NCBI GenBank assembly: GCA_037367405.1
Contig: JAZKJV010010132.1
Coordinates: 682,001 to 746,000, forward strand
Direction: 5' to 3'
DNA: 64,000 bases
From: Ottelia alismoides
Lineage: Eukaryota; Streptophyta; Magnoliopsida; Alismatales; Hydrocharitaceae
Translations under genes and position numbers: made by a program
The notes under the pieces: model-generated
Told to the model about the DNA's origin: nothing
The model's database searches: none
Seen by the model: the letters and a program-made list of their open reading frames with translations, nothing else
Shown: positions 9,451-20,252 of the stretch, one piece after another
How positions within the stretch are numbered: the first letter of the stretch is position 1
How the letters are laid out: each line of letters starts with the position of its first letter

Positions 9451-12400
9451 CTCCCCCTCAAGGTGGAGCATAGATGTCGATCATGCTCAGCTTGGATGAA
9501 CATCTCTGGAAAGGTCCTCTGAGCAATGGCTTGGTGAATACATCGGCAGTCTGATCCCCTGAGCTAACATGGGCCGTGGATATCAATCCTCTCTGGATTA
9601 GGTCCCTGGTGTAATGGCAGTCAACTTCAATATGCTTGGTCCTCTCATGGAAGGCTGGATTGTTGGCAATGAACAACGCTGCCTGATTGTCACACTGAAG
9701 CTTCATAGGTAGAGATACAGCTACATGTAGATCTTCTAGTACTGAGCGAACCCACATCATTTCCGTACTGGCTTGAGCCATGGCCCTATACTCGGATTCG
9801 GCACTGGACCTTGCCACAACAGTTTGTTTCTTGCTTTTCCAAGAAACCAAGGAGCCTCCAACAAATACTGCAAACCCTGAGGTTGATTTTCGGTCCTTAG
9901 GACATCATGCATAATCTGCATCTGCACATGCTGAGACAGATCCGTGCCCTTTCTAAATAGCAGCCCTGAACCTGGAGAAGACTTTAGATACCTCAGTATC
10001 ATGTGTATAGCATCCATGTGAACCTGTCTTGGCTGCTACATAAATTGACTCACCCTGCTAACTGCAAATTGAATGTCTGGGCGAGTTATGGTGATGTAGA
10101 GGAGTTTTCCCACAATCTCTCTATATCTCCTCTTATCTACTTCATCAGTATCACCATCATACAGCCTCATGCTGGGATCCATAGGAATACTTGATGGTTT
10201 GCAACCATCCATGCCCGTCTCAGTCAGGAAGTCTGTAATATACTTCCGTTGGGTCATTACCAAACCCTGTGCATTCCTTGCAAATTCTAACCCCAGAAAG
10301 TATCTCAGGGTCCCAAGATCTTTCGTAACAAACTGACGGCCAAGGAATGCCTTCGCCCTTGCTATGCCCTGAATATCATCTCCTGTAACAAGAATATCAT
10401 CCACATAGACCATTATGACAACCGTACCTGTCGAGGACTTCTGGACAAACAACGAATGATCAGCATTGGACCTCTTGAATCCCTGGTGCTCAATTAGGTT
10501 CGACAGCTTCTGGAACCACGCTCGTGGACTTTGTTTAAGGCCATATATAGCCTTGTGAAGTCTACATACCATATGCTTCTCCCCCTCAGCAGTAAACCCG
10601 GGTGGCTGATGCATGTAGACTTCCTCCTGTAAGTCCCCGTACAAAAATGCATTCTTGACATCTAGCTGATAAATGCTCCAGTCACGAACCACTGCAACAG
10701 ACAGGAGGATACGGAGAGTCGAGTGTCTCGCCACTGGAGAGAATGTATCCATGTAATCAACGCCATAAGTCTGTGTAAATCCTCGGGCAACCAAGCGTGC
10801 TTTGTACCTATCCAATGTGCCATCCGCATGATATTTGACTGTGAAGACCCATTTGCAGCTGACAACTGATGCATCAGGAGGTGCAGGGACCAACGACCAT
10901 GTGCCACGGGACTGCAAGGCCCCCATTTCTTCTTCCATAGCAAGTCTCCAGCATTCACTCTTCAAGGCTTCCTGGTATGTCCGTGGTATGTCCACGGAAG
11001 ACAAAGCTGTGGCAAACTTCTGGAAATCACTGGTGAGTCGGTGGAAGGAAACCTGTGAAGCAAAAGGATAGGATGCACACTGTCGTCTCTGTTTCCGAAT
11101 AGCAATCGGAACATCCAGATCATCATCTGGGTCCACCTGTAAGGAGTCATCCTGCATATGCACCGAACCTGACCCGTCAGTAGTAACATCATCTGAACAT
11201 ACCTGAGGCTTAGTGATTGGTTGATCTGCTGTCTGAGCGGGACCTGACCGACGTGTATAGTGGTTAGGAAATGGTGATATGATTCGCTGTGGAATGGGTG
11301 GAGGTGGAGGTGGTGGTGGAGGTGGAGGTGGTGGTGTTGGTGGTGCTGGCATAGGAACTGACACAGGAGACGAGTCAGGTGAAAGACAAGCAGGTGGTGG
11401 TGGAACCAAAATATCATCAGCGGTGGTGGATGGTACCATTCTGTCCCCAGCTGGCGAGAAATACATAACCGACTCGAAGAAAGTGACATCCGCACTAACA
11501 AAGTACCTATTGGTAGTAGAATCATAACACCGGTATCCCTTCTGGGTTCTGGAATAGCCAACAAAGACACACTTGACTGCTCTTGGAGAGAGCTTGTCAA
11601 GTCCAGGAGATAGACGATGGACAAACGCCGTAGCACCAAAGACACGTGGTGGCAGTGAGAATAGCTCCTTGTCAGGAAAAATAAGAGAAATGGGGATCTT
11701 CTCTCCAAGGACAGAGGACGGCATTCTATTGACCAGATAGCATGCAGTAAGGACAGCATCCCCCCAGAAAGAAATAGGAGCACAACTTTGAATCAACAAG
11801 GTACGAGTGATATCCAAGAGATGGCGATGCTTTCTTTCCGCCACACCATTTTGTTGGGATGTATATGCGCAGGTGGTTTGATGAATAATACCCTTCAACG
11901 ACAGAAATTGAGAAAGAGAACGTGTACAAAATTCCAGGGCATTATCAGTCCGAACATATTTGACAGAAGAAGAGGAAAACATTCTGCACTTCATTAATTA
12001 AATTTTTGATAACATCCCCTGCTTCAGACTTATTCTTCAGAAGAAAAACCCAAGAGACACGAGAAAAGTCATCTACTACCACAAGATAGAACCTGTGCCC
12101 CTGGTGATCGGGAACACGACTCGGACCCCATATATCTATATGTAACAACTCAAAAGGGGAGCTACTGCTCCGACTCTGACGACCTGGAAAGCTCGACCTG
12201 TGATGCTTTCCTAACTGACATGTTTCACAACGAAACGACGAACTTGGAGAGATCTGGGGCAGAAGATGGCGCATCTTCTGGAGCGGAAGGTGACCAAAAC
12301 GAAGATGCCAAATGTAAGGTGAGACTGGTCCAGCAGAGTGAGTGGAGATGCCAGCATAGGATTCCCGGACCAGCCGATATAAACCGTTCTGCTCAGAGCC

Positions 12401-13732
12401 ACAGCCAATCACCTTGCCCATGAGTATGTCCTGAAAAATGAGAGAAGACGGGTCAAATATAGCTCGACAATTCAAATCCTTTGTAATCTGACTAATAGAC
12501 AGCAAATTCAGTGAGAACTCAGGGGCATGTAAAACATTCTGTAGCTGCATAGTGGAGGATAAGAAAACCTCCCCGTGGCCAACAAGGGGTGAGTGGGAAC
12601 CATCTGCTATCTGTACTGAGCGACCTGGAGGAATAGCCCTGTAGGCCTGTAATCTACCTCTATCTCGACACAGATGATGTGTAGCTCCGGAATCTATAAC
12701 CCAGTCAGATATATCATGTGAAGATATGAAGGCTGATGATCTACCTGAGGAACTGGCTGCAGCGGATGAACTGGCAGAGGCTGTGGCAGCAATATCTGAA
12801 GAGCCACCAGATCAATCACCAGAAGACTGTGGCATAAGATCACGGAGACGGGCCACGAGTTCGTCAAATCTATGATCTGCAATAGACGGTAATGGAGACT
12901 GTGAATGCTCTGCGACCCGTGCCGATGCTGGGAATCCATGCTTTGAGTAGCATGTCTCCTCTGAGTGTCCAGTTCTGTGACAGTATGAGCACATCTGACT
13001 GACTCGACCGCCTCTTCCTTGAGAGCCACGGCCACGTCCACGACCACGCCAAGAAGGTGGTCCACCTCTCCCACGCGAAGCTGCCATCGCAGATGGGGGT
13101 GGAGTAGAAGAGCTGGAGGAAACTGGAATACGACTGAGCCTCCTGTAGACATCCTCCACTGGAGGAATAACTGCATCTGCTAAGATCTGTGACCGTGCAG
13201 CATCATACTCAGGATCGAGGGCAGCAAGTAGAACGCCCACCATGGTGGCGTTCCGGAACGTCTTCTGCTGCTCTGGAGTAACAGTCAGAGGAATGGTACT
13301 GTATAGCTTCTCGAACATCCCTCTTAGGGATGTGTATAGAGAGTGGAGAGGTCTGTCGGCCTGCTTCATCGTAAAGATGTCATGTTGAAGCTGCAACATC
13401 TTTGTCTCATTTCGCACCTGCGAATACGTAGCAGCAAGGATGTCCCACATTGCCTTAGCAGTGGGCTGATGGAGGACATCATTCGCTATCTCCATCGTCA
13501 ACGTACCAGACAACCATACTTTTGCGTAAGCGTCATCGGCCTCCCATGAGGCATAGATCCCTGTCTTCTCCGCAGGCTCATCCTCGGTAAGAATGTGTTT
13601 CTTACCGTTTGATTTCATGAGGCTCATGAACTGCATAGCCCATAGCTCATAGTTAGACCCGTCCATCTTGACTATTGGCGCCGGACCTTTGAATGCGCCT
13701 GTGGAGGGCAAATCGACTTTCGATTCTGACAT
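9451..13732 (-). pseudogene. Cop4 gag-pol, full length but disrupted
   Basis: Gag starts at ATG 13732-13730 (a longer frame begins upstream at a non-ATG codon). Domains follow Cop1 in order: Gag, CCHC knuckle, protease, integrase, reverse transcriptase, RNase H, ending near 9458. Lesions seen directly: in-frame TGA at 12812-12814 between Gag and protease; a one-base frameshift in a T/C-rich run near 11960-11980 (integrase); TAG at 10036-10038 where relatives have Glu (reverse transcriptase); a frameshift near 9930; and TGA at 9905-9907 in the RNase H A-D-Y-A-G motif, the same codon that is TGA in Cop3. The longest surviving piece is 11994-10036 (integrase to reverse transcriptase). It cannot be autonomous. 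Confidence 0.93.
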
Positions 13733-14319
13733 ACTGCTGCTCGAAGAAGACGAAGGGAGAATAGACAATGTGATGACTGTCTACACCAACTGCATCGGAT
13801 TTGAGTACGTGTGTAGACTTTTACGCACTCAAATCATAAACCGGAGGAAGAGAGGTCTAGGGCACGCCTCGAAGGAAGCTTACAGCCCTTGAATCGCCTC
13901 AAGAACAACGCCTATGGACTGCTGGAGGCCACTGGAATCCCTAGAGCGGCAGATGGGAGGTGCCGCTGGGGCTACGAGGGCCACTGGGGCGGCTGTAGAC
14001 GGCAGTAGGGTGCCGCTAGGGCTTCGGGGGCCCGCACGGACGGCTGGGCGCCGCTGGTAGAGGCGGCGGGCCCGCTGGAGGGTGCGGCTGGGGGCCGCTG
14101 TGCGCCTGTGGGGCGCTGGAGGGTGCGGCTGTGGGCCGCTGGGCGGCTAGGGCCGCGGGGGGCTACGGCTGGGGGCCGCTGGGCGGCTGGGGAGGCCGCT
14201 GTTGGGGCGGCTGGGAGCCGCTGAGCGGCTGGGGAGGCCGTTGTTGGGGCGGCGGCGAGACGAGAGGGAGAGAGAAGAGGAGGGGCGGCGGGTGGGGAAG
14301 GGAGGAGAGGCCTAAGGCG
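13733..14319 (-). other. Cop4 leader, GC-rich with internal tandem repeats
   Basis: This is untranslated leader on the minus strand. From about 14040 to 14260 the plus strand is built from repeated blocks such as GGGGCCGCTGGGCGGCTG and GGCTGGGGAGGCCGCTG. Open frames here on both strands are Pro/Ala- or Gly-rich composition artefacts. Confidence 0.7.
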
Positions 14320-14331
14320 GCTCTGATACCA
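14320..14331 (-). other. Cop4 primer-binding site
   Basis: The minus strand reads TGGTATCAGAGC next to the 5' LTR end. Confidence 0.92.
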
Positions 14332-14489
14332 TGTTAGAAGAAAGGAGTCTTTGTTATGATTCATAAGAAAACCCTATGCTCTCTTATATAGGGAGAGGCC
14401 TTAAGGGTAAATTACATGGATGTCTAAATAGAAAGAGAAATAGAAACAAGGTACAGAAACATATAATAATATTAGAAACTATCTCTACA
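14332..14489 (-). repeat. Cop4 5' LTR (158 bp)
   Basis: Same boundaries as 9292-9450, with two differences in total. It contains the TATATAGG block (the TATA region on the minus strand). Confidence 0.95.
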
Positions 14490-14494
14490 CAGAG
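14490..14494. other. Target-site duplication of Cop4, right copy (CAGAG)
   Basis: Exact match to 9287-9291; the bases belong to Cop3 integrase codons. Confidence 0.95.
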
Positions 14495-16273
14495 CATTAT
14501 TTTTACGAACATATTTGACAGTAGAGGAAAAAACATTCTGCACTTCATTATTCAAATTTTTAATTACATCTCCTGCTTCAGATTTATTCTTCAAAAGAAA
14601 GACCCAAGATACACGAGAGAAATCATCCACGACTACTAGATGGAACCTGTGTCCCTGATGATCGGGTATACGACTCGGACCCCAAATATCAATATGAAAC
14701 AACTCGAACGGGGAGCTACTGCTCCGACTCGGACGACTAGGAAAGCTAGACCGATGATGCTTTCCCAATTGGCATGCTTCACATCGAAAGGAAGAACTGG
14801 GAGAGATCTGAGGCAGAAGATGTCGCATTTTCTGGAGCGGGAGATGACCAAAACGAAGATGCCAGATGTACGGAGATACTGGTCCGGCGGAATGAGAAGA
14901 AACACCAGCATAAGAATTCTGGACCAGCCAATACAGACTATTCTGCTCAGAGCCACGGCCAATCACCCTGCCCGTTAGTATGTCCTGAAAAATAAGAGAA
15001 GAGCGGTCAAATATGGCACGACGGTGCAAATCCTTCGTAATCTGACTAATAGATAAAAGATTCATGGAGAACTCAGGAGCATGAAGAACATTCTGTAGAC
15101 GCATGGATGGAGATAGAACGACCTCCCCCTATCCAACAAGGGGGAATGAGTACCATCTGCGATCTGTACTGACCGACCATGGGGAATGTCCTTATAGGAC
15201 TCAAGTCTCTCTCGATCTCGGCAGAGGTGATGTGTGGCACCAGAATCTATAATCCAATCAGATATATCATGACAAGATGTAAATGCAGTAGCACTACCTG
15301 AGGTACTAGCAGCAGCAGAGGAACTGGCGGAGACAGTAGCAGCAACATCTGAAGGTCCACCAGAAAAGTCAGCAGATGATTGTGGCATAATATCACGTAG
15401 ACATGCCATAAGCTCCTCGAAACGGTTGTCTGCATTGGATGCTGACTGGGGCAGAGCATGCTCGGCTACACGCGTCGATGCTGGGAATCCATGCTTAGAG
15501 TAGCATGTATCCTCCGAGTGGCATGTGCGGTGACAGTACGAACAAGGCTGACGAAAGAGACCACCCCTTCCACGGGGTCCACGTCTACGACCAGAAAACC
15601 GACCACCTCTCCTACGCGATACTGCCATCGCCGATGAGGGTGGAGTAGATGAGCTCGAAGAAACTGATATGTGACTGAGTCTCTGGTAAACATCCTCCAT
15701 TGGAGGAATCACTGCATCTGCCAAAATCTGAGAGCGGGCAGCCTCGTACTCAGGATCTAGGGCTGCAAGTAGAACGTCCACCACGGTGGCATTCCGAAAC
15801 GTCTTCTGCTGCTCAGGAGTTGCTGTGAGCGGATTGGTACTGTATAACTTCTCAAACATCCCTCTCAGGGATGTGTACAAGGAGTGAAGTGGTCTGTCGT
15901 TCTGCTTCATCGTGAATATATCATGCTGAAGCTGTAACATCTTCGTCTCATTCCGCACTTGTGAATACGTTGCAGCCAGAATATCCCACATTGCCTTGGC
16001 AGTGGGCTGATGGAGGACATCATTGGCAATCTCCATCAACAGTGTGCCTGACAGCCAAACCTTGGCATACGAATCATCAGCCTCCCATGAGGCATATATC
16101 CCTGTCTTCTCTGCCGGCTCGTCCTCGGTAAGAATATGCTTCTTACCATTTGACTTCATGAGGCTCATGAACTGCATCGCCCAGATCTCATAATTAGTCC
16201 CATCCATCTTCACTATTGGCGCGGGACCTTTGAACACGCCTATGGAGGGCATATCAACCTTGGAGTCTGACAT
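14495..16273 (-). pseudogene. Cop3 gag, protease and integrase N-terminal part
   Basis: Gag starts at ATG 16273-16271. It contains the Copia Gag core, the CCHC knuckle (near 15490-15545) and the protease D-S-G-A motif (near 15240-15250). A frameshift near 15125-15140 moves the frame. The rest continues at 15104-14495 through the HHCC domain into integrase, where Cop4 interrupts it. The sequence is close to Cop4 and Cop2, so the three are one family. Confidence 0.9.
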
Positions 16274-16660
16274 AATGTCGGAGATGAAGTACTAGGGTTT
16301 GTAGACAAAAAAACAGGTGTCTACACGAACTGCATAGGATTTGAGTGTGTATGTAGACGTTACACACCCAAATCCATGTAGACGGCGAAGAAGGCGGCTA
16401 CGGCTAGAGGCGGCAGAAGAAGAGGATCGACGCCGGCTAGGGTTAAGCCGGCAAGATGGTGGCCCGGGAGGCCGGAGACGGTCCTAGGCTGGAGGCAGGG
16501 GCCTTGACCGAACCCGGCCGCGAGGTCCTAAGCTGGGGGTGGCGGGGCCGAGTGGGTTGGTGGGGCCGAGTGGTGGCGGGGCCGAGAGCCGGCGGCGGCA
16601 GCGAGAAGAGAGGGTGCGGCAGGAGAGGGGGGCGGCGGGTGGAAGAGCCCTAGGGTTTAG
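16274..16660 (-). other. Cop3 leader
   Basis: GC-rich untranslated leader on the minus strand between primer-binding site and gag. Short blocks near the gag start match the Cop2 and Cop4 leaders; the GC-rich central part does not align well by eye. Confidence 0.65.
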
Positions 16661-16672
16661 GCTCTGATACCA
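16661..16672 (-). other. Cop3 primer-binding site
   Basis: The minus strand reads TGGTATCAGAGC just inside the LTR. Confidence 0.9.
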
Positions 16673-16820
16673 TGTTGTGAAAAATAAGCAATCTGATATT
16701 CAAGGGAACCCTAGGCTCTCTTATATAGGGAGAGACCTCACGGGTAAAATACATAGTAGTCCAGAGAACAATAAGAAATTACGAAAAGGTACATAACATA
16801 TAATAATATCGGTCTCTACA
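16673..16820 (-). repeat. Cop3 5' LTR (148 bp)
   Basis: Plus-strand ends are TGTTGTG and CTCTACA, with the shared CTCTTATATAGGGAGAG palindrome. Confidence 0.9.
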
Positions 16821-17484
16821 TTACTATTACCAGGCCTAATATATCATTTGTTGTGAGCAGAGTTAGCCAGTTCATGGAGCAACCTAGACAGGTTCATATG
16901 GATGCAGTTTATATGATCTTAAGAGATCTGAAATCTTCTCCAGGTGCAGGTCTACTTTTCAGAAGAGAAGTGTCACCCTTGGTTACTGGATGTGCAGACG
17001 CAGATTATGCTCGGTGTCCCAAGGACAGGAAGTCCACTTGATGCTTCACTATGTTCGGTGGTAGCTCGTTGGTTTCATGGAATAGTAAGAAATAGACTAT
17101 AGTTGCTCGATCCAGCGCTGAATCAGAATATAGGGCTATGGTCCAAGGGAGCACGAAAATGATGTGGGTCAAGTCTGTTCTGAAGTTTGTTCTGACTGAC
17201 CTTGCAATTGAGGTCCCTCTTCCAATGCACCTCAAATGTGATAATCAAGCAGCTCTATTTATAGCTAATAATCCAACCTTCCATGAGCGAACAAAGCACA
17301 TCGAAGTTGATTGTCATTATATCCATGACTTGATTCAAAGGGGTTTATTTCCACCTCCCATGTTGCTTCAAGTGATCAGATTGCAGATATGTTTGCCAAG
17401 GCTCTCGTGAGGGGTCTTTTCACCATTGTTCCAAGCTGAGCATGATAGATATATATATATATATATGCTCCAGCTTGAGGGGAG
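16821..17484 (+). pseudogene. Cop5 pol remnant (reverse transcriptase end and RNase H)
   Basis: It aligns with Cop1 Pol from the T-I-T-R-P region to the C-terminus. Damage: a TGA at 17039-17041 after the K-S-T motif, a stop in the S-K-K-Q motif near 17092, an inserted stretch around 17180, frame loss near 17345, and a (TA)n expansion at 17448-17466 replacing the last codons. The Gly of A-D-Y-A-G is Arg here. Non-functional. Confidence 0.88.
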
Positions 17485-17626
17485 TGTTGAAAGAATCCTA
17501 TATCTTTGTTATTTATATTTCTCTAATTTTTTCGTCTTCTTTATGTAATTTCTCCCTAGAGCCTTTCTTCTATATAAGAGGGTTCTAGGGTTACGTGGAA
17601 TACAACTTTTCGTTTCACACTTTCTA
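17485..17626 (+). repeat. Cop5 3' LTR (about 142 bp)
   Basis: It starts TGTTGAAAG after a CTTGAGGGGAG polypurine tract and contains CTATATAAGAGG. The right end is set where Cop6 codons begin; the terminal CA has mutated, so the boundary is good to a few bases. Confidence 0.8.
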
Positions 17627-18744
17627 CTGCCTTCATAAGGCTATTTATGATCTCAAACAGAGTCCGAGAGCTTGGCCTCAGAAGTTATCAGACATAGTTT
17701 CCAAGATAGGACTCACCCGTTTAACTACATATCTCTCTTTATTCGTCAAGAAAAGAGAGAAAGGAACTATTGTGATGCTAGTATGTGTGGATGATATTAT
17801 CCTCACTGGAGATGACATACCTAAAATTCTGGAAATAAAGACCTATCTTACGAAGCACTTTGTTACAAAGGACATGGGTAAACTCTGTTACTTCCTAGGT
17901 ACTGAAGTTGCCAGAAATACTCATGGATTGATACTCTCCTAGCGAAAGTATGTCATGGATCTATTGCATGAGACTGGAATGATAGGAGCCAAACCGGCAT
18001 CAATTCCAATGGATCACAATGCGCCCATCTACGAAGACGTGTCCGAACTTATTGATGCATGATAATATAGGTGCTTGGTGGGCAAGTTATTGTATGTCAC
18101 CATTACTCATCCATATATGTATTTTGTAGTAAATAAAGCAAGTCAATTCATGGCCAAACCTAAGAAGGTTCATTGGGATGCTATTATGATGATCCTGAAA
18201 TACTTGAAGGCCACACCGGGAAAAGGACTTCTCTTGACGTGCCACAGCTCGTTGGATGTTATAGCTTATTCTGAAGCGGACTATGCGGGATGTCCATTTG
18301 ATAGAAAGTCCACGACTGGGTTCTGCATTTACATCAGTGGAAATCAGGTAACCTAGAGGAGTAAGAAGCAGGTTGTTATAGCTCGATCTGGTGTAACATC
18401 TGAATATAGGGCAATGGCCCGAACTACCATGGATTTAATGTGGATCGGATCTGTGTTAAATGATCCTCATGTGGCACATCCAAATCCCATGACAATGAGG
18501 TGTGGCAATTCAGCAGCCATGTTTATTGCAAACAATTCGGCCTTTCATGAGCACATTAAGCATGCGGAGGTGGACTGTCATTATACTCAAGATATGATAC
18601 AAAGAGGACATATTAGCACTGAGTCAGCCACCTCAGAAAACCAGACTGTTGTTTTATTTACCTAACCTTTAAGTATATCACTCTTCAATAAATGTGTGTC
18701 CAAGCTAAGCATGATGGATATCTATGCTCTAGCTTGAGGGGGGG
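17627..18744 (+). pseudogene. Cop6 pol remnant (reverse transcriptase and RNase H)
   Basis: One frame reads through L-H-K-A-I-Y, the catalytic block C-V-D-D (near 17789, Cys replacing the usual Tyr), A-D-Y-A-G-C and the RNase H K-K-Q and E-Y-R-A-M motifs to a terminal A-L-A stop near 18736. It is broken by stops at 17941, 18061, 18354 and 18663. No long frameshifted stretch was seen, so most of the decay is point mutation. Confidence 0.87.
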
Positions 18745-18884
18745 TGACAGTTGTATTTTACCTTTTCTCTTATACCTTTTGTTTAAGTGTTGCTTTTGTA
18801 AGGACCTTTTATTAATTCTCCCTTCTACCTATAAATGGAAGGGACCTCTCATTCATGAGATACAATTCATATTTTCCATTTACA
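18745..18884 (+). repeat. Cop6 3' LTR (about 140 bp)
   Basis: It starts TGACAGTTG after a polypurine tract GAGGGGGGG and ends near CATTTACA before Cop7 codons. The end is inferred from the return of integrase coding sequence. Confidence 0.75.
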
Positions 18885-19188
18885 GATACGAACAACTTTT
18901 ACCGTTTTTCGGAACCCTTGGTATTATTCATCAGACTTCTTGTGTGTATACATCCCAACAAAATCGAATGACTGAACGCAAACATCGCACCTTTTGGATG
19001 TCACCAGAACCTCCTAATTCAGAGTCGTGCTCCTCATTCCTATTCGAGAGATGCAATTCTAATTGCTTGCTACCTGGTGAATCACATGCTCTCGTTTATG
19101 TTAGGAGAGAAGATTCCGTTCTTGATTGCATTTATGAAGAAGAATCTTTTCTCCCTCACTCGTATGTTTAGGTCAGTTGCTTTTATTC
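18885..19188 (+). pseudogene. Cop7 integrase fragment
   Basis: It encodes an H-Q-T-S-C-x-Y-T-S-Q-Q-N block and the E-R-K-H-R motif of the integrase C-terminal catalytic region, then loses frame near 18985. It ends at the 9-bp site CTTTTATTC duplicated by the Mutator-like element. Confidence 0.82.
19180..19188. other. Target-site duplication of the Mutator-like element, left copy
   Basis: CTTTTATTC matches 20253-20261 exactly. Nine bases is the hallmark of Mutator-type transposition. Confidence 0.95.
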
Positions 19189-19274
19189 GAGTCAAATTCC
19201 TAAGTAGTACCTGGGAATTACATAAATACCCAGGTTCTACGTAATGTTTTTTTTTACTCAAAAACTACAGAGGT
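19189..19274 (+). repeat. Mutator-like element, left terminal inverted repeat
   Basis: The reverse complement matches 20166-20252 with a handful of mismatches and one base of length difference in the T-run. The inner end is AACTACAGAGGT. Confidence 0.93.
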
Positions 19275-19307
19275 CGAGGTAGGGCGCGTGAACAAGTCGC
19301 GGAACCC

Positions 19308-19604
19308 ATGGACTTTGAAGAAGCCGCTGCGGAGGATGATAACATTGCGCAAGGAGACTACTTCACACCTGCCACCGAGCGACCAAATGAGGACTTGCCA
19401 ACGCCTCAAGCACCGTTGAGGCATGGATTGGACCCCAGCCAGACACGACCAACTTACTGCACACTGACGCCGCCGTCTATGCCAACATTCGAGGAAGATG
19501 CCCCAGGACCCTCTCAAATCCACATGATAGACGAAGCGAACCGTCTATTACCGTTCCATCCTCCAGATTCTACGATTACATACCAGCGGAGGAAAAAACG
19601 TTGA
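19308..19604 (+). CDS. Hypothetical 98-residue protein carried by the Mutator-like element
   Basis: An ATG-initiated frame of 98 codons rich in Pro, Glu, Asp and Thr ends in a basic Q-R-R-K-K-R tail. In the same frame the codons upstream of the ATG read R-G-R-G-R-A-R-E, so the conserved part may start earlier and this may be the C-terminal piece of a larger protein. I recognise no catalytic motif. It could be a captured host gene fragment or the tail of a transposon-encoded protein; many Mutator-like elements carry such pieces. Expression is unproven. Confidence 0.35.
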   Translation: MDFEEAAAEDDNIAQGDYFTPATERPNEDLPTPQAPLRHGLDPSQTRPTYCTLTPPSMPTFEEDAPGPSQIHMIDEANRLLPFHPPDSTITYQRRKKR

Positions 19605-19854
19605 ATTGTAATCAATGTAATTTTTAATATGATGCAAAAAATGTAAAGTGTATTCATGAACAAGTCTATATTGAAATGTCTTCTTTGATGTTTGGAATGT
19701 CTACAATGTTTGCATTGTCTGGAATGTTTACAAAAATGTCTATTTACATTAAAAACATGGGATTGGCATGCCTTTTCAAGGGTTTTTAAAAACTTGAAAT
19801 TCCAAAGCCCACACTTGGACAGCCATTTTCGCCGAAAAATTACTGTAAAGATGA

Positions 19855-20168
19855 CGTATTTTGAACATGCGTTATATGTTCAACTTTCAAAGCCCACACC
19901 TGCCCCAGCCATTTCGAGGAAAATTTCCTGTAAGGATGACGCATATTGAACATGCGTTATCCCTCCATGTCGCATATACAACATGCGATACCTATACAGA
20001 ACATTTCGAGACCTGCGATACCTGTACAGACCATTTCGATAGGAATTCCCTGGATATATGTCGCATGTTGAATATGCGTTATCTATAGCGCACATCCAAC
20101 ATGCGACACTAACGCAGTTCCTGGGTAAAAAAAACTTAAGGGGTGTCGCATGTTGAACATGCGACACC
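19855..20168. repeat. Array of palindromic TGTTGAACATGCG motifs inside the Mutator-like element
   Basis: Variants of GCATGTTGAACATGCG or half of it recur near 19865, 19950, 19970, 20050, 20090 and 20143-20167. The last is an almost perfect 25-bp palindrome next to the right inverted repeat. They may be transposase-binding or hairpin-forming sites. Confidence 0.7.
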
Positions 20169-20252
20169 TCTGTAGTTTTTAAGTAAAAAAAAAACATTAC
20201 GTAGTACCTGGGTATTTAAGTAATTCCCAGGTACTACTTAGGAATTTGACTC
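20166..20252 (-). repeat. Mutator-like element, right terminal inverted repeat
   Basis: Inverted copy of 19189-19274, ending GGAATTTGACTC at 20252. Confidence 0.93.

Larger units (their letters stand above)
9292..14489 (-). mobile_element. Cop4: complete minus-strand Copia element (5198 bp) with broken frames
   Basis: Both LTRs (159 and 158 bp) are present and differ by one substitution and one single-base indel. A perfect CAGAG target duplication flanks the element. The primer-binding site (14331-14320) and polypurine tract (9463-9451) are in place. It lies in the integrase region of Cop3 in the same orientation. The gag-pol frame carries several stops and frameshifts despite the young LTRs, so it was probably copied from an already defective parent using proteins supplied in trans. 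Confidence 0.95.
7166..16820 (-). mobile_element. Cop3: decayed minus-strand Copia element, split by Cop4 and cut by Cop2
   Basis: Two segments, 7166-9291 and 14490-16820, form one element interrupted by Cop4. The integrase coding sequence stops at 14490 and resumes at 9291 across the duplicated CAGAG. The 5' LTR is at 16820-16673; the rest of RNase H and the 3' LTR lie left of Cop2, outside the window. Its 5' LTR end abuts Cop5 reverse-transcriptase coding sequence on the opposite strand, so Cop3 inserted into Cop5. The five bases beyond are TTACT (16821-16825). Confidence 0.88.
16821..17626 (+). mobile_element. Cop5: 3' remnant of a plus-strand Copia element
   Basis: It holds the end of reverse transcriptase, RNase H, polypurine tract and 3' LTR. 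The 5' part was separated by Cop3 and lies outside the window. Its LTR runs directly into Cop6 reverse-transcriptase codons, so Cop5 inserted into Cop6. Confidence 0.85.
17627..18884 (+). mobile_element. Cop6: 3' remnant of a plus-strand Copia element, a divergent family
   Basis: It covers the reverse-transcriptase C-terminal half, RNase H and 3' LTR. Its protein is clearly different from the Cop1 family (for example M-A-K-P-K-K-V-H-W-D where Cop1 has M-E-Q-P-R-Q-V-H-M-D). Its 3' LTR abuts Cop7 integrase codons, so it inserted into Cop7. Confidence 0.85.
19189..20252. mobile_element. Mutator-like non-autonomous element (1064 bp)
   Basis: Terminal inverted repeats of 86 and 87 bp (19189-19274 and 20166-20252) begin GAGTCAAATTCCTAAGTAG and differ at only a few sites. 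The element is flanked by a perfect 9-bp duplication, and removing it restores the continuity of Cop7 codons. No transposase is present. The interior carries a 98-codon open frame at the left and an array of palindromic GCATGTTGAACATGCG-like motifs at the right. Carriage of a coding-like segment resembles Pack-MULEs, but I cannot identify a donor gene. Confidence 0.93.

Noticed and set aside
11279..11527. An 82-codon Gly-rich plus-strand frame
   Set aside because: It is antisense to the proline-rich linker of Cop4 Pol.
13972..14364. A 130-codon Pro/Ala-rich minus-strand frame
   Set aside because: It overlaps the Cop4 leader repeats, primer-binding site and LTR, so it is non-coding leader.
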